A stretch of 64,000 bases of DNA from Cumulibacter soli (GTDB taxonomy: Bacteria > Actinomycetota > Actinomycetes > Mycobacteriales > Antricoccaceae). Below are positions 34,296 to 43,029 of this stretch, one piece after another (within the stretch, counting starts at the first letter, position 1; each line of letters starts with the position of its first letter). The DNA is taken from the NCBI RefSeq assembly GCF_004382795.1, contig NZ_SMSG01000008.1, positions 62,001 to 126,000 on the forward strand. Reading direction: 5' to 3'. A program made the translations under genes and the position numbers. The notes under the pieces were generated by a model. The model did not search any database and was not told the DNA's origin. It was given only the letters and a program-made list of their open reading frames with translations.

Positions 34296-35324
34296 GTGAA
34301 AATAGGCGTGACGTTCGGCTCGAGTACCAACTTTCCCGCGATGCTCGACGAGATCGCCGGGTACGACGCGGCGGGGGTGGACGCGATCTGGTTGGGGGAG
34401 TCGTATGGATTCGACGCGATTGGCCCACTCGGAGCGTTGTCGCAGATCACCAGCCGCGCGTTGCTGGGCCCCGGGATCGTATCGGCGTACTCGCGCACAC
34501 CAACCCTGTTGGCGCAGAGCGCGCTCACCCTCGACGCGCTGAGTGGCGGACGGGCGATACTAGGGCTGGGGGCATCGGGCCCTGCTGTCATCGAGGGCTG
34601 GCATGGCGTGCCATACGAGCGCCCGGTGGCCAGGATGGCCGCCATCATCGACATCTGCCGCCGCGTGTGGGCACGCGAGGTCGCGACCGGCTCACCGCCA
34701 TATCCACTGCCGGTGAATTCTCGCCGCGCACTCAAGGTGATGGCCACGGGACCGCGGACGAAAATCCCCATCTATATTGCCGCTCTGGGTGCAGCATCGG
34801 TGCGGATGACGGCGCGCAAGGCTGACGGCTGGACGAGCGTCATGTTTTGGCCGGAGCGAGCCGACGGCGTCTGGGGGAGCGCGCTTCGTGAAGGGCTCTC
34901 GCGACGAGGCGACGACCTCGCTGCGTTGCAGATCGTCGCGCCGGCGCACGTCGCCATCGACACCGAGCACGCGGATCGGCATTGGGACGCATTGCGCGCG
35001 CACACCGCGCACTACGTCGGTGGGATGGGCCCTCGTGGGCAGAATTTCTATCATGACGTCCTGTCCCGTTACGGGCTGGGAACAGCGGCTGATCGCGTCG
35101 CCGACCTCTACCTGAACAAACAGCGCGAGCAGGCAGCAGCCGCGGTGCCGCAGGAGTATCTCGAGGGCGTCGCGCTGATCGGCAGTCGAGAGCACGTACG
35201 CCAGCGGCTACAGGCGTACGCCGACGCCGGTGTTTCGATGCTCAACGTGACGCTTGCCGGATCGACGAGCGAGGAGCGCATCGCGCAGTTGAGGTTGGTA
35301 CGCGAACTTGCCGACGGCCTGTAA
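34296..35324 (+). CDS. LLM-class F420-dependent oxidoreductase, Rv3520c-like
   Basis: 342 residues from GTG 34296, set by AAGGAG at 34283-34288 (7 nt); the open frame reaches 34221 without a ribosome site. Motifs: I-W-L-G-E-S-Y-G-F-D-A near 30, G-G-R-A-I-L-G-L-G-A-S-G-P near 85-97, E-G-W-H-G. It aligns along its length with the protein at 62860-63903, and both belong to the Rv3520c type of F420 enzymes found in cholesterol/lipid regulons. Substrate unknown. Confidence 0.87.
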   Translation: MKIGVTFGSSTNFPAMLDEIAGYDAAGVDAIWLGESYGFDAIGPLGALSQITSRALLGPGIVSAYSRTPTLLAQSALTLDALSGGRAILGLGASGPAVIEGWHGVPYERPVARMAAIIDICRRVWAREVATGSPPYPLPVNSRRALKVMATGPRTKIPIYIAALGAASVRMTARKADGWTSVMFWPERADGVWGSALREGLSRRGDDLAALQIVAPAHVAIDTEHADRHWDALRAHTAHYVGGMGPRGQNFYHDVLSRYGLGTAADRVADLYLNKQREQAAAAVPQEYLEGVALIGSREHVRQRLQAYADAGVSMLNVTLAGSTSEERIAQLRLVRELADGL

Positions 35325-35428
35325 CCGGTATTGACGCCGCAATCAATAACCTGCTGACATAGGGCTGATGCCAGGATTACGCCTGATGTCACATGCACGT
35401 CCTGACTCAATGGCGAGGAGCCGCGCAG

Positions 35429-36829
35429 ATGCTTGATCGCGACCCATCGACAATCTCCGTCGTTCAGGCTCTGCTCGAGCCGAAGTCGATCGCTATCGTC
35501 GGTGCATCTGCCCGGGAGGGGTCGGTCTCGGCGCGCCCGCTGGAGTTGCTACTTCGGCACGGGTACGCCGGAAACATCTATCCGGTCAACCCTCGGTACG
35601 AGCAGATCGGCGCTACGCCGTGCTTTAGCGATCTGAGCGCAATTGGGGAGCAGGTTGACTTGGTCCTCTCGATGGTTCCCGCGGCAGCGACCATCGACGT
35701 CGTTCGGGCCGCAGGGAACGTGGGCGCCAAGGTAGTGGTGGTGTTCGCGTCAGGATTCGCCGAGATCGGCGCGGAGGGCGCCGCCTTGCAGGAACAACTC
35801 GTGGCGGAGGCAAAGCGCGCGAACGTGCGGGTTCTCGGCCCCAATTGTCAGGGAGCAATCAATCCGTCCGCTGCGGTGTTCGCGACCTTTACCGCCGCTG
35901 CGCAGCGAGACTTGGCCTCAGGCAGCGGTGTGGCATTTGTCGGTCAAAGCGGTGCGGTCGGTGGATCCGTGCTTGATATGGCCGCTGAGCTCGGGTTGTC
36001 GCTCGACGCATGGGTAGCCACGGGCAATCAGGCCGATCTCGATCTGGTTGAAGTAGCGACCGCGCTCATCGCGGACGAGAAGATCCGCACCGTGCTGATG
36101 TACGCCGAGGGGATTTCGGACGTTTCAGGATTCGAGCGATTGTGCGCCGCCGCGCATGCCGCTGACAAGAGCCTGGTCTTGCTGCGATCGGGCCGTTCCG
36201 TTGTAGGTAAGCGCGCTGCGGCCGCACATACCGGAGCCGTTCTCGGCGCAGACGACACGGTCCTGCGCGCGGCGCGCCAGCACGGCGTCATGCTCGTTGA
36301 TGACGTCGATGAACTGTTGGCCGCACCCATGATGCTGACCGGTCGCATGATCGGCGGCCGGAACCTGGCCATCATCACCACGTCCGGTGGCGGGGGGATT
36401 TTGCTAGCGGATCACTGCGATGCCCACGGGCTGCGCGTTCGGGAGTTGAGTGAGCGCACCCAGCGATCGCTGGAGCAGTTCGTGCCCGCTTTCGGGTCCG
36501 TCAGCAATCCGGTCGATGTCACTGCGCAGATTCTGAATACTCCGACTGCGTTCGAGGATTTCGCGCAGGTCTGCGCGATCTCTGCGGCAGATCCCGACGT
36601 CGATGGCGTTGCTATCGTGCTGACGATGGTCACCGGAAAGCGCGGCGCTGATCTGGCGCGCGCGATCGTCGATGCGATGACGAATGCCGATACGAAGCCG
36701 GTCTGGGTCGCCTGGCTGGCAAGTCGAAGCCAAACAGCTGAGGGTCGAGACGTCCTACGTGCCGGCGGAGTGCCGACCTTCGACTCCGTGGGAGCTCTCG
36801 CCCGGGCGGTCGCGCAACTGGCGCCCTAG
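35429..36829 (+). CDS. ADP-forming acyl-CoA synthetase alpha subunit-like (CoA-binding + succinyl-CoA ligase-like domains)
   Basis: 466 residues. A CoA-binding Rossmann domain (I-A-I-V-G-A-S-A-R-E-G-S near 22-33) is followed by two ligase-CoA domains. H267 in A-A-A-H-T-G-A is the His phosphorylated in ADP-forming acetyl-CoA synthetases. The ATP-grasp (beta) half present in single-chain members is absent and no separate beta gene is in the window, so it may pair with a distant subunit. The start at 35429 has GAGGAG 8 nt upstream (longer frame from 35393). It ends in a CTAG shared with the convergent SDR stop (36826-36829). Confidence 0.87.
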   Translation: MLDRDPSTISVVQALLEPKSIAIVGASAREGSVSARPLELLLRHGYAGNIYPVNPRYEQIGATPCFSDLSAIGEQVDLVLSMVPAAATIDVVRAAGNVGAKVVVVFASGFAEIGAEGAALQEQLVAEAKRANVRVLGPNCQGAINPSAAVFATFTAAAQRDLASGSGVAFVGQSGAVGGSVLDMAAELGLSLDAWVATGNQADLDLVEVATALIADEKIRTVLMYAEGISDVSGFERLCAAAHAADKSLVLLRSGRSVVGKRAAAAHTGAVLGADDTVLRAARQHGVMLVDDVDELLAAPMMLTGRMIGGRNLAIITTSGGGGILLADHCDAHGLRVRELSERTQRSLEQFVPAFGSVSNPVDVTAQILNTPTAFEDFAQVCAISAADPDVDGVAIVLTMVTGKRGADLARAIVDAMTNADTKPVWVAWLASRSQTAEGRDVLRAGGVPTFDSVGALARAVAQLAP

Positions 36830-37695
36830 CCGCCGTCGTTGAGGCGCTTGTGGACCGTACTGCGTACGCCGGTACTGCCGCGGTTCACGCCGACCAGCCC
36901 GCGGGTCTTGGGGTCGATCCCGAGGTGTCCGAATGAGTCGCCGCCGGGGCCGGCAGCGACGAGACCGCCGTCCACCACGATCGACTCGCCGTTAATGAAG
37001 GACGAGTCGTTGCTCGATAGGAAAGCGATCGCGCCGGCAATATCAGCGACATGACCCCATCGTCCCGTGATCTGTGCGGTCGGCAGGATGCGATCCAGTC
37101 GTTCGGGATCGGCTCCGGACTCCATCAGCGGTGTGCGGATTACGCCCGGCGAGACGGCGTTGACGCGAATCCCGCGAGGGCCAAGTTCAACGGCGGCAGA
37201 ACGCGTGATACCGATGACCGCATGCTTCGCAGCCGAGTAGGCCATCGCTCCCGAACTGCCGTTGTACGCCGCGATCGACGCTATATTGACGATCCGGGAG
37301 CCCTCGGGCATATGTGGAACGGCGTGCTTGATACCGAGGAATACGCCTCGAACCAGCACTTCGAAGGTGAAATCCCAGTCCTCAACGGCGGTTTCGGTGA
37401 CCACGCCGAAGGCGCCACCGAGCCCGGCGTTGTTCACCAATACGTCCAGCCGGCCGAAGGAATCGATCGCGGTCTGCACCATCTGCGATATATCCGATTC
37501 CAGGCGTACGTCCACGTGTGCGACGACCGTACTCCCGGGATGCTCACGTTCAATCTCGGCGGCGGCCTCATGTGCGTGCGGCAGGTTCAGGTCGGCCAGC
37601 ACTACTTTGAATCCGTCGGCGACCAGCCGTTGCGCGGCAGCACGGCCGATCCCGCTGCCTGCGCCGGTGATGATCGCTACTTCGTCGGTACTCAT
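36826..37695 (-). CDS. SDR-family oxidoreductase
   Basis: 289 residues: T-G-A-G-S-G-I-G at 10-17, N-N-A-G near 90, Y-S-A-A-K near 158, P-G-V-I-R-T-P, and the C-terminal I-V-V-D-G-G typical of FabG-like SDRs, plus a ~35-residue C-terminal extension (G-I-D-P-K-T-R-G-L-V-G-V-N-R-G onward). It is the last gene of a minus-strand run with the ligase at 37707 (11-bp gap). Confidence 0.9.
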   Translation of the reverse strand: MSTDEVAIITGAGSGIGRAAAQRLVADGFKVVLADLNLPHAHEAAAEIEREHPGSTVVAHVDVRLESDISQMVQTAIDSFGRLDVLVNNAGLGGAFGVVTETAVEDWDFTFEVLVRGVFLGIKHAVPHMPEGSRIVNIASIAAYNGSSGAMAYSAAKHAVIGITRSAAVELGPRGIRVNAVSPGVIRTPLMESGADPERLDRILPTAQITGRWGHVADIAGAIAFLSSNDSSFINGESIVVDGGLVAAGPGGDSFGHLGIDPKTRGLVGVNRGSTGVRSTVHKRLNDGG

Positions 37696-37706
37696 CCCCG
37701 GCGCAC

Positions 37707-39326
37707 CTATTCCTTCGGCTCACGCAACGTGCGACGCATAATCTTGCCCGTCGCCGTACGCGGCAGATCATCCAGGAAGACGATTTCGCGTGGGACTTCA
37801 TGCGCAGCGAGCCGGGCACGCACGTAGGCGCGCAATTCCTGGCCGAGTTCATCAGAGGTCTGTACGCCCGGTCGAGGTACGACGAACGCGCGAATGGCCT
37901 CCCCGCGACGCTCGTCCGGGACGCCGATGACCGCGGCGAGCGCGACCGAATCATGCGCACAGAGGCAGTCCTCGATCTCCGTCGGACCGATCCGGTACCC
38001 CGACGAGTTGATGACATCGTCGTCGCGGGATTCGAACCAGATGTAGCCGTCGTCGTCCATCCGGCCGAGATCACCGGAGATCAGCCAGTCGCCGTGAAAC
38101 TTCTTCGCGGTGCCTTCGGGGTTGCGCCAATACTCCTTCATCACCAGCGGGTTGTGCCGCCACACGACGATCCGACCCGTCTGATTGCGGACCGGATTGA
38201 AGTCTTCATCGACCACCATCACGCGGCTACCTGGTGCCGGGCGACCGGCAGCGCCAGGTTTGGTCTCGAAGACCTGCGAGGAGTGCAGCGCAAATCCGTT
38301 CATTTCGGTCTGGCCGTAGGCGTCGTTGATCTGTCCACCGAAAAACTCGGAGGCCCACCCGCGCAGTTCGGCGCCGAGCGCCTCACCGCCGGACATCATG
38401 GCACGAATGCTGAACCCGCCGCCGTCAATCCCCGAGGCGCGGAACCCGCGAAGCGCTGTCGCGGGGAGCAGGGTGAGGCTGACCTTGTGCTCGCGCATAA
38501 TTCTGGCCGCCCGCTGCGGATCGAATCCTTCCTTGCGGTCGACCACCAGCGGCACCTCATACAGCAGCGCCGCCATCATGATGCACATGATCCCGGCGAT
38601 CCAGGCCCAGTCCGCGACCGACCAGAACACGTCGTCTGACTCGGGATGGAAGTCGTAACACATCTCCATCGGCGGCATCTGCCCGAACAACTGACGATGC
38701 GCGTGTAGCGCGCCCTTCGGGTTCCCCGTCGTGCCGGAGGTGTAGACCAACAGCGCCGATTCTTCGGACTCGGTGTTGATTGTCTCTAGCTGCGGTGAAG
38801 CTGCTGCCAACGCCGACTCAAAGGACGCTGGATCATCTGCAGGGGCGCCGATGACGAGCAAGGGGAGGTCGCGATCGCCGATGCCTTCGACGACTTTCTC
38901 GCGGTGCTCCTGGAACGTAATGACTGCCTTCGCGCCCGAATTGCCGAATCGGTAGTCCAGGGCGCTCGGGCCGAACAACTGCGAGATCGGCAGTACGACG
39001 GCGCCGATTCGCCAGATGCCGACGAATGCGGCTGCGGTATCGAAAGCCTGCGGATTGATGATGACCACGACGTCGCCGCGGCCTACCCCGCGATCACGTA
39101 GCGCGTTGCCGATGCGGTTGCTGCGCTCCAGCAACTCCGCCCACGTGAAGTCACGTGTGGAGAAGTCCGGGTAGACCTCGGTGATGGCCCGCCGCGTCGG
39201 ATCTCGATCCTCGATGACGGCTGCGCCCATGTTGAAATGCTGCGGAATCTGAAAGGTCGCATAGTCGATCTGCTTCCAGAGGTCGTCGTAGTTGTCGACC
39301 CGCGTGAGCATCTTCTGCCAAGCCAT
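37707..39326 (-). CDS. AMP-forming acyl-CoA synthetase (medium-chain/ACSM-like)
   Basis: 539 residues. ATP motif V-Y-T-S-G-T-T-G-N-P-K-G near 193, Y-G-Q-T-E-M-N-G near 335, I-S-G-D-L-G-R-M-D-D-D-G-Y near 425 and S-S-G-Y-R-I-G-P-T-E-I-E near 447, with P-R-T-A-T-G-K-I-M-R-R at the C-terminus (catalytic Lys). The S-V-A-D-W-A-W-I-A-G segment near 233 is typical of the acetyl/medium-chain acyl-CoA synthetase branch. It is upstream of an SDR and downstream (117 bp) of the phosphotransferase-DUF6285 fusion, all minus strand. Confidence 0.92.
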   Translation of the reverse strand: MAWQKMLTRVDNYDDLWKQIDYATFQIPQHFNMGAAVIEDRDPTRRAITEVYPDFSTRDFTWAELLERSNRIGNALRDRGVGRGDVVVIINPQAFDTAAAFVGIWRIGAVVLPISQLFGPSALDYRFGNSGAKAVITFQEHREKVVEGIGDRDLPLLVIGAPADDPASFESALAAASPQLETINTESEESALLVYTSGTTGNPKGALHAHRQLFGQMPPMEMCYDFHPESDDVFWSVADWAWIAGIMCIMMAALLYEVPLVVDRKEGFDPQRAARIMREHKVSLTLLPATALRGFRASGIDGGGFSIRAMMSGGEALGAELRGWASEFFGGQINDAYGQTEMNGFALHSSQVFETKPGAAGRPAPGSRVMVVDEDFNPVRNQTGRIVVWRHNPLVMKEYWRNPEGTAKKFHGDWLISGDLGRMDDDGYIWFESRDDDVINSSGYRIGPTEIEDCLCAHDSVALAAVIGVPDERRGEAIRAFVVPRPGVQTSDELGQELRAYVRARLAAHEVPREIVFLDDLPRTATGKIMRRTLREPKE

Positions 39327-39443
39327 GGAGGTCCCCCATCGTCGCTACGTTTCTGCCGATCCTAGACGCGCGTCGGTTCGGTGTCCGGCACCGCAAAATA
39401 CGGCGTGCCCGGCGTGCCGGCGTGCCCGGATGCGGTGCGCTCG

Positions 39444-40781
39444 TTAGCGCTCTGGCGGGGCAGGGTAGGCGAGATACTTTGGGTTCCACACCAACAGGCG
39501 GCTCTCCACTCCGGTGCGCACCGCGGTGATCAGTGCATCGGTGAGTTCGGCTCCGTCGCGGATCGCGATAGCAAGTTCGTCTTCGCTGGCGTATCCGGCA
39601 GCCGCGAGCGCATCGGCAAGTCGCTGTTGCAGGATTGGACCAGAGTTCAACTCGCGTGCCACGACGCTGACCGCACTGCGGATGAGGCGGTCTGAATAGA
39701 CCTTGCTCCGGCCAGTGGTAGAGATGATCCGCTGCAAGATCTCGTCGATGGTTGGCCATTCGAACATGCCGCCGTCGCGGGTTTCGGTGGGCAGATCCCG
39801 CTCACCGGGCACCGCGAGGCCGAGTCCGACGAGAACATCGAACTCGTTCTCGGCGACGCGGCGTCCGATCAGCGCCAATTCGAGGGAGTCCTCTTCGCCG
39901 ACGAGCGTGCGCGCGGCCTGCCGGCGGCACATGGTGCCCCATCGGATCGATCCGAACACGGACCACCACTGCACTTCGCGGTCTTCTGGGCGCCATCCGG
40001 CGACCGACTCGTAGCCGTCCAGTAGCGAGGAAATCGACCCGAATCCGCCGACGACCTCGGGATAGCCGAACCGCCACGCCTTGGTGCTGACCCAGCCCAT
40101 GTCCTCCAGTGGATCGCCGATGTGTGGGAGTTCCCAGTCCAGGACGGCCGCCAAGCGGCCATGATTGAACATCAGGTTGCCGTGTCGGAAGTCCCCGTGC
40201 ACGAACACTCGTTCGCGTCGTGGGGTCGGGTTTTCGCGCAGCCAGCGCCACCCGATTTCCATAGCCGGGAGCAGTCCGCCCGCGCGGTAGTCCTCCTCGA
40301 ACTGTGCGACATCGTCGTGGTATTTGATGCTGGGTGAGCAGTCAAACGGGATCTTCTGGATCTGGGCAATGGCCCGACCGAGGTCTTCGGCAAGCAGGTC
40401 GCGGTTGCGCTGTACCTCAGGATCGCGCAGGTTGCGCGGTGCGAGGGTCTCGCCGTACTCGCGGGACATGATGACGAACGGCGCGCCGAGTCCGGCGTCT
40501 CCGTCCCCGCTGTCGATGATCGCCGGAACCGGCACGCCGGCCTCGCCGGCGGCGCGAATAACGGCAGCCTCCTGAGCCATATTTTCCGGACGCTGGTTCT
40601 CGATCGGATCACGCCGTAGGACGAGATCCCGGTCCTCGCCGTTGATTGTCGCGACGAAAGTCCAGATCGACTTGCTGGCACCAGCAGTCACCGGCTCAAC
40701 GTCACGCACGCTCACCTCAGCCTCCAATACGCGAGCCAGCCGCTGCTGGATGGCCTGGGCGAGGTCGTTACTGTCACGCAT
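39444..40781 (-). CDS. ACAD10/LvaA-type phosphotransferase fused to a DUF6285 domain
   Basis: 445 residues. Residues ~1-330 form an aminoglycoside-phosphotransferase-like kinase: catalytic loop H195-G-D197-F-R-H-G-N, then V-L-D-W-E-L-P-H-I-G-D-P with the metal-binding Asp. The last ~105 residues (W-P-T-I-D-E-I-L-Q onward, ending V-E-S-R-L-L-V-W-N-P-K-Y-L) look like DUF6285, usually a separate small protein beside such kinases. In levulinate catabolism LvaA with the small LvaB phosphorylates 4-hydroxyacyl-CoA; the fusion could combine both. The start overlaps the upstream tetR end by 8 bp. Confidence 0.88.
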   Translation of the reverse strand: MRDSNDLAQAIQQRLARVLEAEVSVRDVEPVTAGASKSIWTFVATINGEDRDLVLRRDPIENQRPENMAQEAAVIRAAGEAGVPVPAIIDSGDGDAGLGAPFVIMSREYGETLAPRNLRDPEVQRNRDLLAEDLGRAIAQIQKIPFDCSPSIKYHDDVAQFEEDYRAGGLLPAMEIGWRWLRENPTPRRERVFVHGDFRHGNLMFNHGRLAAVLDWELPHIGDPLEDMGWVSTKAWRFGYPEVVGGFGSISSLLDGYESVAGWRPEDREVQWWSVFGSIRWGTMCRRQAARTLVGEEDSLELALIGRRVAENEFDVLVGLGLAVPGERDLPTETRDGGMFEWPTIDEILQRIISTTGRSKVYSDRLIRSAVSVVARELNSGPILQQRLADALAAAGYASEDELAIAIRDGAELTDALITAVRTGVESRLLVWNPKYLAYPAPPER

Positions 40782-41439
40782 CCGTGGGATCTCCTATATA
40801 GCCGACACAAGATAATGAAAGCTCTTCGTACTTCTGAACCAGCTCGTCGATTCCGATGTCCCCATCGGGTCGATACCAGGTAGCGACAGCGGTGCACGCG
40901 GTGACGACATAACGCGATGCCGTCACGGGGTCGCTGGTGGTGAATACGCCCTGTTTCGTGCCGTCGCGCACGACGCGGTCAAACATCCGCTGCTGGGTGT
41001 CGCGCTTGGAAATGATGAGCGCGCGGGCATCGCGACTCAAACTGCGTAACTCGGAGTTGCCGATGTAACTCTCTATGCGCGCGACCGCGTGGGTGCGCAC
41101 ATGGGTCCCGACGAGGGCCTTGAGCCGGCTCACCGGATCTGGCGCCGCGGTGTACAGCGCATCTTCGGAGGCAGAAACCAGGTTGTCCAGACCGCGATCG
41201 AGGATCACCACGAGCAGGTCATGTTTGGAATCGAAATGGTTGTAAAGCGAACCTGGGCTCACTCCGGCGGCTTCAGCGATGTCTCTGACCGAGGTTCCGT
41301 GATAGCCGCGCTTACCGAAGACGCGCACCGCGGCGTCGAGGATGGTCCCAAACGTTGCGTCGTCATCCGGGGACACCAAATCGGTGTGGGCCGATGGCCC
41401 GTGCGGTGCGTTTCGGTCGCTGAACATGCGATCAATCAT
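40774..41439 (-). CDS. TetR/AcrR-family regulator (KstR2-like)
   Basis: 221 residues; helix-turn-helix ~30-80 (V-F-G-K-R-G-Y-H-G-T-S-V-R-D-I-A-E-A-A-G-V and G-S-L-Y-N-H-F-D-S-K-H-D-L-L). The C-terminal domain is of the type found in acyl-CoA-sensing KstR2/FadR-like repressors. It overlaps the phosphotransferase gene start by 8 bp, so it is first gene of the operon running to 36826. The start is uncertain: ATG at 41439 or 41427, neither with a clear ribosome site. Confidence 0.86.
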   Translation of the reverse strand: MIDRMFSDRNAPHGPSAHTDLVSPDDDATFGTILDAAVRVFGKRGYHGTSVRDIAEAAGVSPGSLYNHFDSKHDLLVVILDRGLDNLVSASEDALYTAAPDPVSRLKALVGTHVRTHAVARIESYIGNSELRSLSRDARALIISKRDTQQRMFDRVVRDGTKQGVFTTSDPVTASRYVVTACTAVATWYRPDGDIGIDELVQKYEELSLSCVGYIGDPTDA

Positions 41440-41561
41440 GCCATGACTGGCCCGGAGGAACCGAGTGCAGCCTGGCGTTTTTTGGCGTTCGTTATGGGGT
41501 TTCGTCGACGGGTGCAGCGAAGAAAGCGTCGATCGCGGGCTTGTTGATCTGCGCAGGTGGT

Positions 41562-41575
41562 TGAACGTATGTTCA
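41562..41575. promoter_or_regulatory. Candidate TetR operator between tetR and ABM gene
   Basis: TGAAC-GTAT-GTTCA, perfect 14-bp inverted repeat, in the 246-bp divergent gap 41440-41685, which holds no gene. It lies 111 bp before the ABM start and 123 bp before the TetR start. Confidence 0.5.
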
Positions 41576-41685
41576 TATCGCGGAGCGCGCTAGCGGTTCT
41601 GCCATCGATTCTGTCATGCTCAACGGACATTGGGCGCGGGTCAACGACAGTCCGGACCCGACCTGCGCCACGGAAAGGAAGTCAT

Positions 41686-42000
41686 ATGTCGATCGTTATT
41701 TTCGTCGAGTACACCCCGAAGGAAGGCAAGAAGGACGAGCTGCTGGAGGCGCTCACCAGCAACGCCCACCTCGCCCACGCCGAGGAAGGTTGCGAGCGGT
41801 ACGCATTCCACAGCAGCAAGGAAAAGGTGTACCTGATCGAGTCCTGGGCCTCCAAGGAGGCGCTCGGAAAGCACGCCGAGGGCGATGCGATCAAGGCCTC
41901 ACGCGAGGCGACCAAGGGCCTGCTCGAGGGTGACGCGAAGTTGACGATCATGCGTCCGGCGCCGTCCGGTGACGCCGCTAAGGGGCAGGTCTCGCTGTAG
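41686..42000 (+). CDS. Antibiotic-biosynthesis-monooxygenase (ABM) domain protein
   Basis: 104-residue ferredoxin-like ABM/YgiN protein: V-E-Y-T-P-K-E-G-K-K-D-E-L, A-H-A-E-E-G-C-E-R-Y-A-F-H near 30-43, Y-L-I-E-S-W-A-S near 50-57. These small dimeric proteins act as cofactor-independent oxygenases or quinol/heme-related enzymes; function here is unknown. GGAAAGGAAG precedes ATG 41686. It is followed by a very strong terminator, so it is monocistronic. Confidence 0.87.
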   Translation: MSIVIFVEYTPKEGKKDELLEALTSNAHLAHAEEGCERYAFHSSKEKVYLIESWASKEALGKHAEGDAIKASREATKGLLEGDAKLTIMRPAPSGDAAKGQVSL

Positions 42001-42007
42001 TAATTAG

Positions 42008-42055
42008 GCATATAAGAAACGTCGGGTCTCATCAGACCCGACGTTCCTTATATGC
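42008..42055. terminator. Bidirectional terminator with 22-bp stem
   Basis: Arms 42008-42029 and 42034-42055 are complementary at 21 of 22 positions with the loop CATC. It lies between convergent ABM and SDR genes. The A/T-rich outer stem gives T-rich runs on both strands. Confidence 0.9.
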
Positions 42056-42062
42056 GCAGTGC

Positions 42063-42878
42063 TTAGGTGTGGCGAATCGTCATACCGCCGTCGACCGGAA
42101 TAATCGCACCGGTGACGAAGCTCGATGCCGGCAGACACAGGTTCAGCGTCATCTGCGCGACTTCCTCGGCGCGGCCGTAGCGACGCAGCGGAACGCGAGC
42201 CTTCGCGTACTTGGCCTTGAGCTCGTCGTCGTACTTCGCGGTCATCCCGGTCTGAATCGGTCCCGGGCAGATGCAGTTGACATTGACGCCGTGGTAGCCC
42301 AACTCGACGGCCAGCGACTTCGTCAGGCCGACCACACCGGACTTCGACGCAGCGTAGGACAGCAATCCGCGCTGCGCGACGATGGCTTCGGTCGAGGCGA
42401 TGTTGACCACGCGCGGCGCGTCCGACTTCAGTAGATGCGGGAGCGCTTCGCGGACCAGGCGGGCCTGCGCGGTGACGTTCACGGCCATCGTCGCTGCCCA
42501 GGCTTCCTCGAATTCGTCGTCCTCCTGGACAGTCGTGTTCGGGCGCGATACGCCAGCGTTGTTAACCACGATGTCGAGGCGATCCGCCCAGCCGATGGTC
42601 TGCGACACCAGGTGCTTGATGTCCTCGGGCTTGGACACGTCGGTGACGACGCCAAGAGCGCGGTCGGCGCCGTACGCTTCGGCGATCTGATCGACTACTT
42701 CAGACACGCGGTCCTCACCGAGATCAGCGACCACCACCCGCGCGCCCTGCGATGCGAACAGCAGCGCCGTAGCCCGGCCCATACCGCTCGCGGCTCCGGT
42801 AACGATTGCCGCGCGGCCCTCGATGGAGCGACTCAGCGTCGGCAACGGCTGCGCTGCGGGATTCTCGGCGTTGGACAT
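42063..42878 (-). CDS. SDR-family oxidoreductase
   Basis: 271 residues: V-T-G-A-A-S-G-M-G at ~26-34, N-N-A-G near 107, Y-A-A-S-K near 178, P-G-P-I-Q-T-G and C-terminal I-P-V-D-G-G. A ~18-residue N-terminal extension precedes the domain. FabG-like, likely a hydroxyacyl-CoA or alcohol dehydrogenase. It is divergent from another SDR at 43030 (151-bp gap). Confidence 0.9.
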   Translation of the reverse strand: MSNAENPAAQPLPTLSRSIEGRAAIVTGAASGMGRATALLFASQGARVVVADLGEDRVSEVVDQIAEAYGADRALGVVTDVSKPEDIKHLVSQTIGWADRLDIVVNNAGVSRPNTTVQEDDEFEEAWAATMAVNVTAQARLVREALPHLLKSDAPRVVNIASTEAIVAQRGLLSYAASKSGVVGLTKSLAVELGYHGVNVNCICPGPIQTGMTAKYDDELKAKYAKARVPLRRYGRAEEVAQMTLNLCLPASSFVTGAIIPVDGGMTIRHT

Positions 42879-43029
42879 AGTGCCTCCTCAGTGTTGGTTT
42901 TCCCGAGGGTATTGGGTGGTCGCTACATAGCCAAGGGCGCATGGCGCCTTCACCGACCCTCGCGGTAACTTCAGCACGCTATCCAACGCGTCGTGAGTAC
43001 CCACTCGGCGCCCAGTTTCGAGGAGTCCG

